Source: Chrysomallon squamiferum (lineage: Eukaryota; Mollusca; Gastropoda; Neomphalida; Peltospiridae). From it: 64,000 bases of DNA. A program made the position numbers and the translations under genes. The stretch is taken from positions 25,160,430 to 25,224,429 of the forward strand of contig CM022672.1 in NCBI GenBank assembly GCA_012295275.1, read 5' to 3'. Of this stretch, positions 37,250-50,329 are shown piece after piece; within the stretch, counting starts at the first letter, position 1; each line of letters starts with the position of its first letter. The notes under the pieces are model-generated. The model saw only the letters and a list, made by a program, of their open reading frames with translations. It made no database searches and was not told the origin of the DNA.

Positions 37250-37720
37250 CGTTTGTGGACATCCGGAAGAGGCTGTGATCGTGTTGCTGGCGCATGTCTG
37301 TTTTTAGATGGAAAAGGACAATGGAATTCGTCATATCCGTATTTTATTTTAAGAAATGTTTTTGCTTCGAAGGTCAATGGGAATTGTTTGATCATCAGTA
37401 GAAGTTTATGATAATGTTTTTGATTATGACTTCTTTTCAAAGAGAACGAAGAAATTCGTCATTAACGTATTTGGTTTTAGATTTTTTTCTTGTATTTTTT
37501 TTTAGTTTTTTAAGAATTGAGTTGATGGGTGGGTATTAAAAATGTTGGACATGCCTAAGAGTTTGTAATGAAGTTGTTGTGTAGGCTAGTTTAGACATAA
37601 AAGAACAATGAAATTCACTACACAGTATCAGAATCTTTGGACTGATGACAGTTAGTGGGAATAGTTTGGACATCATAAGATGTTGTTTATTCAGGACTGG
37701 TTTTAAACAGTAAAATAAAA
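37250..37720. repeat. degenerate tandem repeat, period about 128-159 bp
   Basis: AAAGGACAATGGAATTCGTCAT (about 37,314; quoted in part: GGACAATGGAATTCGTC) recurs as GAACGAAGAAATTCGTC (about 37,444) and GAACAATGAAATTCACTAC (about 37,603). GGACATCCGGAAGAGGCTG (37,258) matches GGACATGCCTAAGAGTTTG (37,548), and GGGAATTGTTTGATCATCAG (37,379) matches GGGAATAGTTTGGACATCA (37,658). Roughly three diverged copies. Confidence 0.5.
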
Positions 37721-38269
37721 ATATAAAAAAATAAATAAAATTAAAAAAAACCCAGAAAAAAGAACAACAATAATATTCATCTTATACTAAGAATCTGCTA
37801 TAACTTCACAACAAAAGTATTAAAACGAAAAAAACACTTTGAAATTAACCATCTTCTTCTCCTTGCAAAGAATACCATCTGTACAAAACTAAATCAGTTA
37901 ACTCTGTCAGTAATCGAATCAACCGTTTTTCAGATTCGTACTCAGTTTTTCTCTGCCGCGACTCACGGACATCAGTGATAAATCTTAATAACTTTCGTTT
38001 TCCAAATCATCATCCACAGAATGAAACACAAAATTTCTATTCATCATAAATAATAAATCCGTGTTACAAAGCCTTAACAACAATAACCGCATTCTCGCTG
38101 GATGTTTTATTGGTATTTTATTGTCTAAATGGACGCCAGTCTAGAACACGAATGTGTCATTATCTCCTATTTGTATGAATGTTTTAGATGTTTGCAGTTT
38201 TATTTGTCGTGAAGTCTTCAGACATTTAGTCACAATCGGCTTAAGAAGAAGAAGAAGCAGAAAAAACCC
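37721..38269. other. AT-rich and unique non-coding sequence
   Basis: A-rich at 37,700-37,770, then moderately complex sequence. No feature recognised. Confidence 0.5.
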
Positions 38270-40210
38270 ACAATAAATAACAGGTACAATAATAAAAGTT
38301 TATGATAATGTTAACTATGTGTTGTATTTGAAATCGTAGACAGTGACGTTGGAAAAATATAAATAAATTGTTTTTGTTGACTTAGCGATGGATGGATGAA
38401 TAATGCTAACAACAACAACAACAACAACAATAACAACAAAATCATAAAATTATAGCTGGCCAATATATGATAATAATATAAAGTTTATTTACTATTCAGT
38501 GTCTGAAAATGAGTTCAAATGACGCTTGGGTATATTTTGTTGTTGTTGTTGACTTAGAAATGCAAGAGCTATCAATAATTTTAAAATATGTCTGTTTTTA
38601 GTGTTCAAAATCGTATGTATGTATAAAACATACCAAATGAAGTATGCAACTATTTTTACTTTTTTGTTATCTATTTATACTTTGACATGTTGGCGTGTCG
38701 CAAAATAATAAAATTTGACAGGAATAAGATCAAGTGAAATATGGAAATGTTTTCTTTTATTTACTGAATAAATCAATAATGTTTAATTATGCAGAATAAT
38801 AAAACATGGCAGCAGTAATATTGTAAATTAATGATAATGCAGAATAATAAAATATGGCAGCAGTAATATTGTAAATTAATGATAATGCAGAATAATAAAA
38901 TATGGCAGCATTAATATTGTAAATTAATGATAATAATATAAACGCTATTAACCAGATCGTATCAAGTTAGAAAATAAGTTCAAATGACATATGGAAATAT
39001 TTTCTGTTACTGACTATGTAATTTATTAATTATTCAGATTAATAAAACGGACAGGAATAGCATTCTAATGCAATGATAATTATATAACTGTTTGCTAATC
39101 AAAATTGTATTTGTGCAAAAAAAGAAAAAATAGAATAATTTATGGATATATTTATTTCTTCCGTTGATTTAAAAATATGAAAATGCTGTAAAATAATAAT
39201 ACATAACATAACTCATAAAAATCTAAATTATGATAATAATATAAATTCTTTTTACTATTTAGAATCATAAAACTTGAAAAGCCTGTTCAAATCAAGTATG
39301 AGATACGTTCTACTGTTGACTTAATGACACACATTTGTGTCTGTTGTAAAATAATAATACTTAAAAATACAATAATCATAGTATTTCTAACTTATTGATA
39401 AGTATATAATTTATAATTAATATTCAAAATCACAACAAAATGAATTCAGTAAGGTATATAAAATATTTTCCATTGTTCTCAGCAACGTATTAAATAGCCA
39501 GTCTAAAGAAACATTATAATTCATGATAATAATATAAACTTAATTTACTATTCAAAATCGTGTCTGTGTTCAAGAAACTTATAGAAATGTGTTTTTCTTA
39601 TTTACTTTGAAATGAACGAGTGCGGCAAATTAATAAAATTGGACAATCAAAGTATTATAATTTCTTGATTCAGCTATATTTACTATTCAAAATCACATCT
39701 CTGTACAAACTGGTTTGAAATATCAGTCCATCAGAATATCATACACCTTTCTCACTCTTTATAGTAAACGCAAATTCTTATTTTGTATTCAAAATCACAT
39801 GTCTGCGAAGATATTCAGGATATATATATAAGTATTTTCTGTTGTTAAGTCTATATTAATTCTTTAAGCAATAATAAAATACAAGATACTGGATTCTCCC
39901 TCTATAAACTAACAACGATAACAATATGTCATATTCTAAACAGTTTTCCTAATCAAAAACAGATCTCCGTAGAAATCGGTCTAAAGATACGTATAGAAAT
40001 ACTTTCCACTGTAAACTGAAGTATGTGCTAATTTTCAAAATAATAAAATAAAAAACGCTTTCTCACTTCATGATAATATAAACTTACTAACAATATATGA
40101 TAATCTAAACCATGTTTACTATTCAGAATCACATCTCTGTAAAACTCGAGTACAAGAGATGAATGGAAAAACGCTCTTTCATTCCCTTTGAAAGTGTTTT
40201 GAACTTCTAG
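38270..40210. repeat. degenerate satellite-like tandem array, units about 100-170 bp
   Basis: A diverged unit recurs over about 1.9 kb. Markers are: GATAATAATATAAA then TTTACTATTCAAAATCACATC; CTGT(AC)AAA; a 'TATGGAAATATTTTC' box; 'TTGACTTA'; and AATAATAAAA. The TTTACTATTCAAAATC box appears near 38,485, 38,604, 39,095, 39,250, 39,420, 39,548, 39,683, 39,783, 39,950 and 40,114. Spacing varies from about 100 to 170 bp (larger gap at 38.6-39.1 kb) through indels. No stable open frame. Confidence 0.7.
38791..38934. repeat. 48-bp tandem triplication within the array
   Basis: GCAGAATAATAAAAYATGGC begins at 38,791, 38,839 and 38,887, with each 48-bp copy nearly identical. It is a recent expansion inside the older degenerate array. 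Confidence 0.95.
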
Positions 40211-40509
40211 ATCAATTGTCACTTCTGATCACTTGTAGTCGAACAAGGAATGTATTTAGGATCCCACGATCTCATTATTCATGTATATTTTCTGTTCCTT
40301 TCTCTTCTGTTTAATTATTAAGAGGAATGTTTTTCTTTATACTAAAAGATAAAAGAAATATAAAGTATAGAACAGGATTCGGCAGCTGCTTATCTGAATG
40401 TGATTAATTCAAACTGACTTATATTTAAAAGTTAACGACGATAACAATTGTTCGTTTTCCTTCATGGCTGGTTGAACGAAGAAAACCATACTGTTTCGTT
40501 TAACCCTGA

Positions 40510-40545
<36 letters not shown>

Positions 40546-41136
40546 AAGAAAATGAAAAAGAAAAGAACAATTAAAAAGAGAGGATATACTATTTTAAGAT
40601 TTTCCTGAAATAAAATATTTCACCTATAAAACGAAGCGGAAAAACCTTCTCTGAGTTCACATACGTGAAACGGATCTTTTGAAAATGTCACATTTCCGTG
40701 ACATTGTTATTTTCGTAACTGTTCGTCGTCCACTTGAGCAGTGAGTTTTCGCGACCGAGTTCAGCACAGGGTCAAACAACAACGAACAATATTGTTAATA
40801 AGTCGCGTTTAATACGATTAGACTTGATTGGTCAACATCTCGAAGGCTTTGTAATACGCTTACGTAACTTGGCTTGCGACATGCTTTAATAGGAGGGATA
40901 TAGTAAAGACGTGAGAAATTATGGAATGTTACACACGTCTGTTTAACTTTGACGTCGGTGGCCTAGATCCTTGTTGAGCTCGGGCTATCAATATCCTGCA
41001 GTTACTATAAATAATAAGAAAATATAATGACTAGATTAAAATTCTATATTTCTACTAAATACTGATTTTTGTTACAGAACTATTTTTACTTCGATAAATT
41101 ACTTATTATTTCCACTCCTCATACACACATACACAC

Positions 41137-41140
<4 letters not shown>
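40211..41140. other. unique sequence with a 35-bp poly(A) run
   Basis: Poly(A) at about 40,509-40,543. 40,640-41,000 is complex (GACATTGTTATTTTCG, TTTGACGTCGGTGGCC) and may be regulatory. No gene recognised. Confidence 0.45.
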
Positions 41141-41209
<69 letters not shown>

Positions 41210-41210
41210 G
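41141..41210. repeat. (TA)n-(TGTATA)n microsatellite
   Basis: About 15 TA units followed by six TGTATA hexamers, directly abutting the dispersed array copy to the right. Confidence 0.95.
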
Positions 41211-41374
41211 TTTTCCATTATTTTCAGCAACGTTTTAAATAGCCAATCTAAAGAAATACGATTGCAATCACATTATACTTCATGATAATAATATAAACTG
41301 AAGTTACTATTCAAAATCGTGTCTGTACATTTCAAGAGACTTATAGAAATGTGATTTTCTTATTTACTTTGAAA
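41211..41374. repeat. dispersed copy of the 38-40 kb array
   Basis: Aligns along its whole length with 39,466-39,613: TTTTCCATTRTTYTCAGCAACG, AATAGCCARTCTAAAGAAA, CATGATAATAATATAAACT, TTACTATTCAAAATCGTGTC and TTATAGAAATGTG are shared. This copy is about 16 bp longer owing to small insertions, and it begins exactly at the end of the TA/TGTATA microsatellite. Confidence 0.9.
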
Positions 41375-41974
41375 TTAATTATATATATAAATAAATTTTT
41401 TGAAACGACTTTGTAAAGAAATGCAAAAGCGATCAAAGGCAAAGGTTTTTTCTTTTCCTTTCCGATTAAAAATAAAATAAAATAAAATAAAATTCTGTTT
41501 CCTTTCATCTTCTGCGTTTGCTCCTTTTTTCTTTCAAAAATTTGTTTTTATTCCAGTAAAATTTAAAAACTCTTTCTTTAGAAGAAACTAGATCAAAAGA
41601 ATTACACTGTTATCGAGGTACTTGTTAACTCTGCCGCAATGGAACCATGCAGTCATCTTTTTTCTTTTCTAAATTCTTAATAACAATAACAGTGAATTTC
41701 TGTTAGATGCCATTAATGTACTGTGTGTGTGTGTGTTCCTTTATGTACGAACGTGTATAGATGTAAACAAAAATGTGAGTGCATTTGCTTATTATCGTAT
41801 GTGTGCGTTTGTGTGTGTGTGTGTGAAACTATGTATGTACGTATTACACATGATTAAAAGCGGGTATGTGAAAGTGTGTGTTTACTCAGGCTGATACACA
41901 AAATTCAAAACGTTATTTAATTATTATATTCTGTATATAGTCAATACACAAACACATCAATATCAGAAAGAGTG
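41375..41974. other. AT-rich sequence with short TG/CA runs
   Basis: An AAAAT run at about 41,468-41,492 and (TG)n patches at 41,722 and 41,805-41,825. No gene recognised. Confidence 0.55.
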
Positions 41975-42145
41975 ACAGCACCATCATCAACTACCACAGC
42001 ATCATCATCATCATCAGTAATAACAATAAAGGCACTGCAGCAGAGAAAACAACTATATCATTATCATCATCGAAAGCACCATCATCATCATCATCAGCAA
42101 CAACAGCGACATTGCCAACAATCACAACAACAGCATCATTACTGT
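41975..42145. repeat. degenerate (CAT/CAG/CAA)n trinucleotide tract
   Basis: ATCATC, CAGCAA and CAACAG triplets. The 76-codon Ser/Gln/His frame is repeat-derived, with no coding evidence. Confidence 0.8.
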
Positions 42146-43535
42146 AAAACAAACCTATTCCACATATTTACAAACAACAAAAAAACTTTCCAACGGATAT
42201 AAATTATCTTCAGAGATCAACAATTTGTCATTCTCGACACATTCCTGCTACCATTACCAACGAACCCTACCGAGAACTCTATTATACACGTACATTTTTA
42301 CACCCATTATCTCCGTTTCACCACCAAAGCTTCGTCTTTTCACGGGGATGGGTAATCCCACTACTTTCATATCCTAATCCTAAAAACATAATTCACCCTT
42401 TGACAAAGACCCATCATCGAGAGCAAAACGCCTGAAGCGTGCCAAGCAAAAATAGAAAAAAAAACAAAAAAAAAAAAAAAAAAAAAGATACATGAAACCT
42501 AACTCCAAAACGCAGGACCCGTCTTCTTTAGATGATGGTATCAAATAGCTGTTGTAAATCTAATATCTCCATTGTCTGGTTTCATGGTCTGTACGTTTAT
42601 ATTGTTGTCGTAGTTGTTATTGTGAAACGCAGGACAAAGAAACTAGGGTGCTATATGCATAAAATAAATTCAAAGTGACACGTATTTTGTTCAGAGCCAG
42701 ACGGATGTCGTGTGGTGCAAATATGTTTAAGTGAATGATGTACAGATTTTTGGCAGTAAAATGAATGCTGTGAATCACCAGGTGTTTCTGAAGATACTGA
42801 ATGTGTATGCATGTGTATGTGTGTGTGTATGTGGTGTGTGGGCCGGTAGTTAAATAGGTATGGATGCATATATGTAGATAGGTGGGTAGGTAGGTAGATG
42901 TTTGAAGTAGGTCATAAATTAGGGAAAAAGGTAAAAATTTTGTTAAATTCGTGTTATAACAGTATAAAGTTAGCGGAATCTATTTAATTTACTTTATAAA
43001 GACATTAATATCTGTTCAATCATTATGACATCTTTAACATAATTACCGTGAAAATATTCTCTAATTCTCAACAGTTCTGATTCTTTACTAAACTGATTTC
43101 TCTTTGTGGAAATGATCAAATTTGGTAATCTCATTTACTTTTTTACTTCTTCGGCAAACACTGGAGACTTGTTGCTGAATCTGGTTAGTTAATTAACTCT
43201 GAAGCTCGGAGAAATGATTGTATTATGGTGACACTGCAGCCTCTCAGACATAAAGACGACGATTTGATTGTTTCTTAATAACAGACTGCAGACGTCCCAG
43301 TCGTTGTATTACTTCATCGTCACCGTAGCATGGCGTGGAAGCTCTGCGGGACTGTGATGTCAATATAATTGTATTCTCGTTAACTGTATGTCTGCAGTGT
43401 ATAGAAATGTAATATAAAGTAATGTTTACAATACTCTGATGCAAAAACTTACATAATTCCAGATTTAGATAAAGCTTAACAAGGAATAGATACTTCGAAT
43501 ATTAGACTCGTTTATTTTGTTTGCAGTGCTTTACT
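42146..43535. other. unique non-coding sequence
   Basis: Complex at 42,230-42,440 (GGGATGGGTAATCCCAC, a bicoid/OTX-type GGTAATCC core, about 42,347) and at 43,190-43,440. A-run at about 42,460-42,485; GTGT/GTAG degenerate tract at 42,800-42,900. No gene recognised. Confidence 0.45.
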
Positions 43536-43690
43536 ACTGCTGCTACTAGTGCTGCTACTTCTACAACTACCGCTACTTGTACTATTACCTCCACTACTAC
43601 TAAAAGAGCAACAGCAACAACAACTGCTACTACAGTTACTATTGCTTCTACAACAAATTTCATTACTGCTGCTACCACTACTTATTAATA
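43536..43690. repeat. degenerate (CTA/CTG)n trinucleotide tract
   Basis: ACTACTGCTGCTACT-type triplets with many substitutions over about 150 bp, resembling the reverse complement of the 35.9-36.1 kb tract. Confidence 0.85.
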
Positions 43691-43751
43691 ATTTTATATA
43701 ATATCGTCCATACCTATGCGGATTTAAATCTGTTTAAAACATGTATCAATT

Positions 43752-43756
<5 letters not shown>

Positions 43757-43796
<40 letters not shown>

Positions 43797-43802
43797 TATA
43801 TG
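43757..43802. repeat. (TA)n microsatellite
   Basis: About 20 TA units with a single G interruption near the end. Confidence 0.95.
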
Positions 43803-44425
43803 ACCTGTAAACAAACAATCAAAGACAAACAAAAATTATTTACAGTGAAAAAGTCTAAAAAAAGAGAAAGAAATCCTAGGTATGCATACATTCTATCTTT
43901 TTTATATTTAATTAAACCGTATTTGAATATATTCAGAATGACACACACTATCTTTTTATTTTTAAAAATATTCATTCTTCTTGGTAATTCACTTTCGCCC
44001 TCTATTTCGAAGGTAAATCGTTTCTAGTGTGCAATATTATTCATGAAAATTAAACAGCCCAAACTATCTCGGTATCCTGCAGATTGCACGATGCATACTG
44101 AAAAAGGTCAGAACGTAGGAAATTGCAACAAGTATGATTAATCGAAGACGACTTCGGTTGACTAGTCGATACAGTTATAAACCAGCACATGTATTATGTG
44201 TCTTATAATTGGATTTGTGACTGCGACAAGGCTGCAGTATCGATCCCTATCTCTTCGTTAATTATGTATTCAAGTAAGCTGTAACGCACAGCGATAAGAC
44301 AAAGACAGATGATAGATACCCTGAAAAATTCATGAATCCGTCAACGAGCCGAACAGAAGATCATGACGGTTTGCTGACGTTTACACAATTACTTTTTTTA
44401 AAATATTTTTTTAAGAAAAAAAAAC
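43803..44425. other. unique non-coding sequence
   Basis: 44,040-44,390 is fairly complex (TCGAAGACGACTTCGG near 44,143 is a short near-palindrome). No gene recognised. Confidence 0.45.
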
Positions 44426-44429
44426 ACAA

Positions 44430-44650
44430 ATAGTATCCAAAGGAAGGTGAATTAATAATGGGTTTAGCTGATGAAATGAATTATTAGTGAAGAAAACAGT
44501 GTGAGGATTAGTTGCTGGTTTACTAATGCAAATGCAAATTAAGTTTAGAACCTGTTTCCCGGCACTTCTCACGTGTCGACAGAAACACGTCTGTAGAATA
44601 TTGTGTTCAGTAATCGAAAATGAGTAAGCAAAGAACATCAGTTATTTTAT
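44430..44650. other. unique island, candidate enhancer with POU sites
   Basis: Contains the overlapping octamers at 44,526-44,539, GAATTATTAGTG, GGATTAGTTG and TTTAGCTGATGAAATG. Homeodomain/POU-type cores are close together in a block with balanced composition. No coding frame. Confidence 0.3.
44526..44539 (+). promoter_or_regulatory. two overlapping POU octamers
   Basis: ATGCAAATGCAAAT contains two perfect octamers (ATGCAAAT at 44,526 and 44,532) overlapping by two bases, followed by TAAG. A third octamer lies at 44,882-44,889. POU factors (Oct/Brn types) bind this 8-mer; occupancy is inferred. Confidence 0.45.
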
Positions 44651-45062
44651 GATACTCGTTAATACTGTTAACTGGGGAAGAAATGTGACGAATAAAGAAA
44701 ACAAAAAATCATCAAAGAAACATACTGGTTTTGCTGATCATCACAGAACAGTGACTGGAATTTTGATTTACTCGACAGAGACTTTCCTAAACCACTGTAG
44801 TTAAGATGTCATATTATTATTTTTTATTTTTTAATAAAATGATATTGTTATTTTTATTATTTTTAAAAACAGACATTTCTAATGCAAATGGTTTCAAATC
44901 ATTTTCTTAATAGCAAAGATTGACATTTATATTACAGATCAAATTGGGCATGAACATCTGTTATTACATTTCACACCCAAAAATATCATCAATATCTTGG
45001 GCAACATTCTGTTACTTCATTAGAAATATATATATATAAAAAAAACAACATTGTGGCATATT
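44651..45062. other. AT-rich non-coding sequence
   Basis: AT-rich, with a lone octamer at 44,882. No other feature. Confidence 0.5.
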
Positions 45063-45332
45063 TACAGCAGTTTTTCCTTCACGAAAATAATTAAACTACT
45101 AAGTTTTGTTAATTTTCGACAAGAATCTCTCTGTTCATTTATAATTACCTCCATACGAGCTGAAGATTGTAAAGACGAACAGAAAACTTTAATATGAAAC
45201 ACTTGTAGACTAACAATACAGCTGTTTTCCCCCTAACGAAAATAATGAAACTAGTTAATTTTGTTAGTTTTCTACAAGAATCTCTTGTCAAATTTGACTT
45301 CATCTGTAATTATTTCCATACGAGTGAGGAGA
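45063..45332. repeat. tandem duplication, period about 155 bp
   Basis: TACAGCAGTTTTTCCTTCAC (45,063) and TACAGCTGTTTTCCCCCTAA (45,218) start two aligned copies. Both share CGAAAATAATNAAACTA, TTTTGTTARTTTTC, ACAAGAATCTCT, TAATTAYYTCCATACGAG. Divergence is moderate. Confidence 0.85.
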
Positions 45333-45580
45333 TGACGACAAATGCATTGACTGCAAACACGTGAAGAGAAAACAGATTGGCCACAAAACTGAAAACGAGG
45401 CTGTTAGCGCCCACTTGGACTGATTAGCTGCAAAGTTTGAGGCAGAAGTAACAACGCTAACGATCCCCAGCTGCAAATGGGAAGCGGTGAAAAGTTCAGT
45501 TACAACTGGGGAACTTCACAGCGGACGCTAGCGGCTTCAAGTACCACTCCAGTGGTGTGAAAATATTCCTTTCATTGAAA
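45333..45580. other. unique island, candidate conserved non-coding element
   Basis: GATTGGCCACAAAACTG, GTTAGCGCCCACTTGGAC, TGATTAGCTGCAAAG and CAGCTGCAAATGGG are clustered (45,395-45,480). Clear contrast with AT-rich flanks; not coding. Confidence 0.3.
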
Positions 45581-47513
<1,933 letters not shown>

Positions 47514-47639
47514 TCAGTACATTAAGTCTATTAACAAAGTGGCTCCAAGAAGACCTCCTTGTCTGACACCAGCATAATGCAACATAATGAGCGGGACGTT
47601 TTCTACTCGGGAAACTAAACATTTAAACCACTGCGTGAA
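47514..47639 (-). pseudogene. non-LTR retrotransposon reverse transcriptase fragment
   Basis: The - strand frame from 47,639 down to a stop at 47,514-47,516 contains GVRQGGLLGATLL (47,532-47,570). GVRQG[CDG]xLSPxLF is the signature of the fingers/palm region of non-LTR (LINE) reverse transcriptases. About 41 codons remain between two stops, and the usual SP following LL is replaced by GA. The YxDD catalytic box is not present nearby. A heavily truncated, inactive LINE relic; clade not assignable. Confidence 0.6.
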
Positions 47640-48010
47640 TTATTCGCCATTTGTTACTCTGATTTGCTGTTATACCTGCCCATTCACTCGAACAGAATGA
47701 AGAGTGGTGGGCAGTTATCCCTTCAGGGGAGGATGTCTGGGGGTAACATCAGTGAAGCACAAATCTCTATTGTTAAACGATTGCATCTTTCTGTTATTTC
47801 AAATGAACATTTGTATTCGCCGTCACGTCTAGAATCCAACGAACAAGTTCAGTCGTTTACGCGATAAAATTAAATATTTGCGCGCATTTGTGTCGTCTGC
47901 ACGAGTTACCTCGGCAGTCGGCGGGCTCGTATTAAAGAAAATAAACCGAGATTTACCGAGTAAATAGAAATGTGCAAAATAAATATTTGCTTCGTGTAAA
48001 CATTAGGTAT
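47640..48010. other. unique island, candidate regulatory element
   Basis: Balanced composition with CpGs (GGCAGTCGGCGGGCTCG at about 47,914), TTCAGGGGAGGATGTCTGG and AAATATTTGCGCGC. Small + frame (47,664-47,867) without a domain. Confidence 0.25.
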
Positions 48011-48554
48011 GCTATGGGTTATAAAAAAAGGTGTAACAGTCTCTACAGAATTTATTGTCGAAGTTCTGTATTATTGTTTATATATTATGTGAAGTAACAT
48101 AATACTTGAGGAATAATATGTGGAATGTAGACGTAGGTTTACGTAGAATTACGTCACAGGTTAAGGCAATCCAATCAAAGGATGACCTTTCAAGACGTAT
48201 TATGTAATATACACAGCTAAGTCTGAAATTCTCATTACGCCACGATAATAATAGTATTATCAAGATCAGTAGGCAAAGTATTATACATGTAAATAAATAA
48301 ATAAATAAATAAATAAATACATTTTCTTTGATTTTACTAAAATCTTACTAAAGATGCCGTTATTATTATAAACAAAATCAATAAACAAACTCTAAGAACT
48401 CAAATCAAGGTAAAAAAAAAAAAAAATACATTGAAATAATAAAACAAAAAAGGTAATAACAAAAATGAAACGACAACAACAATAATAATTAAATTAAATA
48501 ATAAGGGCTAAAATAAACCGACTGATTAATATATTTATTAATAATAATAATTAG

Positions 48555-48587
<33 letters not shown>

Positions 48588-48719
48588 TAATATATTTATA
48601 TATTTATTTTTGACATAAACCAGCCAGAGCCGTCTAAAAAGATTTCTCCAAAAATCCAGAATTTAGAAAAATTGTGTCCAAATTCTACTTAATGTCCATC
48701 TTAGAGCTTTCAAATACGT
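48011..48719. repeat. AT-rich block with (AAAT)n and poly(A) runs
   Basis: (AAAT)n at about 48,291-48,320, A-runs at 48,413-48,426 and 48,556-48,583. ATATTTATT sequence flanks the latter on both sides. Confidence 0.7.
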
Positions 48720-49075
48720 GTGATAAAAACAAGAAGATTTTCAGATAATGTATGCAGAGAAATGTTATCTTCCTGTCAGAGAACATAAATCGTGTTACTT
48801 TACACGCCGAGAGACGCTGATAACAAAATCGTTTGTCGACATTATAAAAGCCGTCGCTAATCTTTCCTTCTTTTTGTACAGCATGCAGGAACGTTTTGTA
48901 GTGTTCATTCCATTATCGTCTCCAGATATTATTGCTCTCTAAGCTTTTAACACTCTGCCTCGTTCATAAATCAAACTAACATAAAAGCTTTCCGCCACTG
49001 TCGTTTGTGGTTTGTGTGGTAAATTCCACCATTTCGGAGCACCGTTTGCCGCGATCTAAAACAAAATAGAGTAAT
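48720..49075. other. unique island, candidate conserved non-coding element
   Basis: Complex block with GTCGTTTGTGGTTTGTGTGG (RUNX-type TGTGGTTT, about 49,003), CATAAATCAAAC and CGTCGCTAATC. Frames are short and unrecognised. Confidence 0.25.
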
Positions 49076-49335
49076 AATTTATAGAAATTGTTTTAAAACC
49101 CATTTCGAATGAGCATTAAAAAAAAAAAAAAAAAAAAAAAAATGTAAACCATCACAAAGAAAAAAAACCCCTCTAAAAACAAATGAAATAGCATAATAAT
49201 AGATAGAATACAAAGTAGCAAAAACAAAGATTTATTTCTAAATGCACATTCAAAATAATGCAAGTTTATATATAAATTCACAATTTTTCTTCTTATTTTT
49301 TTTTTCTTATTTATTTGTTCATTTATTATTTGATA

Positions 49336-49378
<43 letters not shown>

Positions 49379-49789
49379 TTTTAATTTTATTATTATTATT
49401 TATTTTTTTCACCGAGACTTACTAATGATTAAAAGAATAACTTATGGTAGAAGAATTATTAGAGGGAAAAATAAATTTTAAAAATTTCAGTTCTAATAAA
49501 CATTAAATGTCAGGAAAATATTTAAAAACTGGAATTAAGGCTCTTTTGATATTTTATTTTCTTTTAAGAAAAAATTAACTCAAATGTCAACAAATAAAGA
49601 AAGAACGACGGTAATAACAAAGCATTACAATCCATCATCTAAAATAACAAACCCTTTGCGACTGAAATTTACTGTTACAACAGTAATACCGACGAAATTA
49701 ATTAAAGTACAGTGGTTTTCACTTTTCCATCGATTTCGTAGTATATAAAAAAAAAAAAAAAAAAGAAGAAGATTAATGCATAGATTTTG
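49076..49789. repeat. AT-rich block with poly(A) and (TTA)n
   Basis: A-run 49,119-49,141, (TTA)n 49,337-49,377, A-run about 49,746-49,764. No gene recognised. Confidence 0.75.
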
Positions 49790-49802
49790 GTTGCTAGGCA
49801 AC
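49790..49802. promoter_or_regulatory. RFX X-box
   Basis: GTTGCTAGGCAAC comprises half-sites GTTGCT and GGCAAC with a 1-bp spacer, fitting the RFX consensus. ACGAATTAGCTGC follows at about 49,819. Third strong X-box in the window. Confidence 0.55.
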
Positions 49803-50286
49803 AACATACATTTACATAACGAATTAGCTGCAAAGCCAAAGCTCATGTAAATACGTCTTTGTTGATGTAAATTTAACATTTATCAAATACAGAAATAATG
49901 ATACATCTGTTTGAAACCTAATAACAATCAACTCAAAATATATCCTGTCAAATATTTCTTGTTTAATCATTATACAGGAGAAAACACACATACAGACGCC
50001 ATTATAAGGTAATACAGTTGCATGATCTAGAAACAAGAAATCTTTTGCGAAGAAGTTTCATAAAGTCAGGAAATTACATACCACATACCTTGATCCTCGT
50101 TATACGCTGGCTGGAATGGGAAATAGCACTAAAGAAGCATCAAGCATCAATCATGACTTGAACAAGCATCATAACCAACCATCATCCACAGAACATAACA
50201 AACATAAATATACATGTATAAACAGGATATTTCTGTTTTGTATCCGAGTTTTTTGTTCTCTATCAATTTAATCAAGTTCTATACCA
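49803..50286. other. unique non-coding sequence
   Basis: No recognised gene. GCATCAAGCATCAATCATG and AACCAACCATCATCC phrases show local triplet-like bias at 50,135-50,180. Confidence 0.5.
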
Positions 50287-50292
50287 ACATTA

Positions 50293-50329
<37 letters not shown>

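Noticed and set aside
38270-40210. CRISPR array, because of regularly recurring boxes
   Set aside because: Repeats are diverged, spacing is irregular, and the genome is clearly eukaryotic with no Cas genes.
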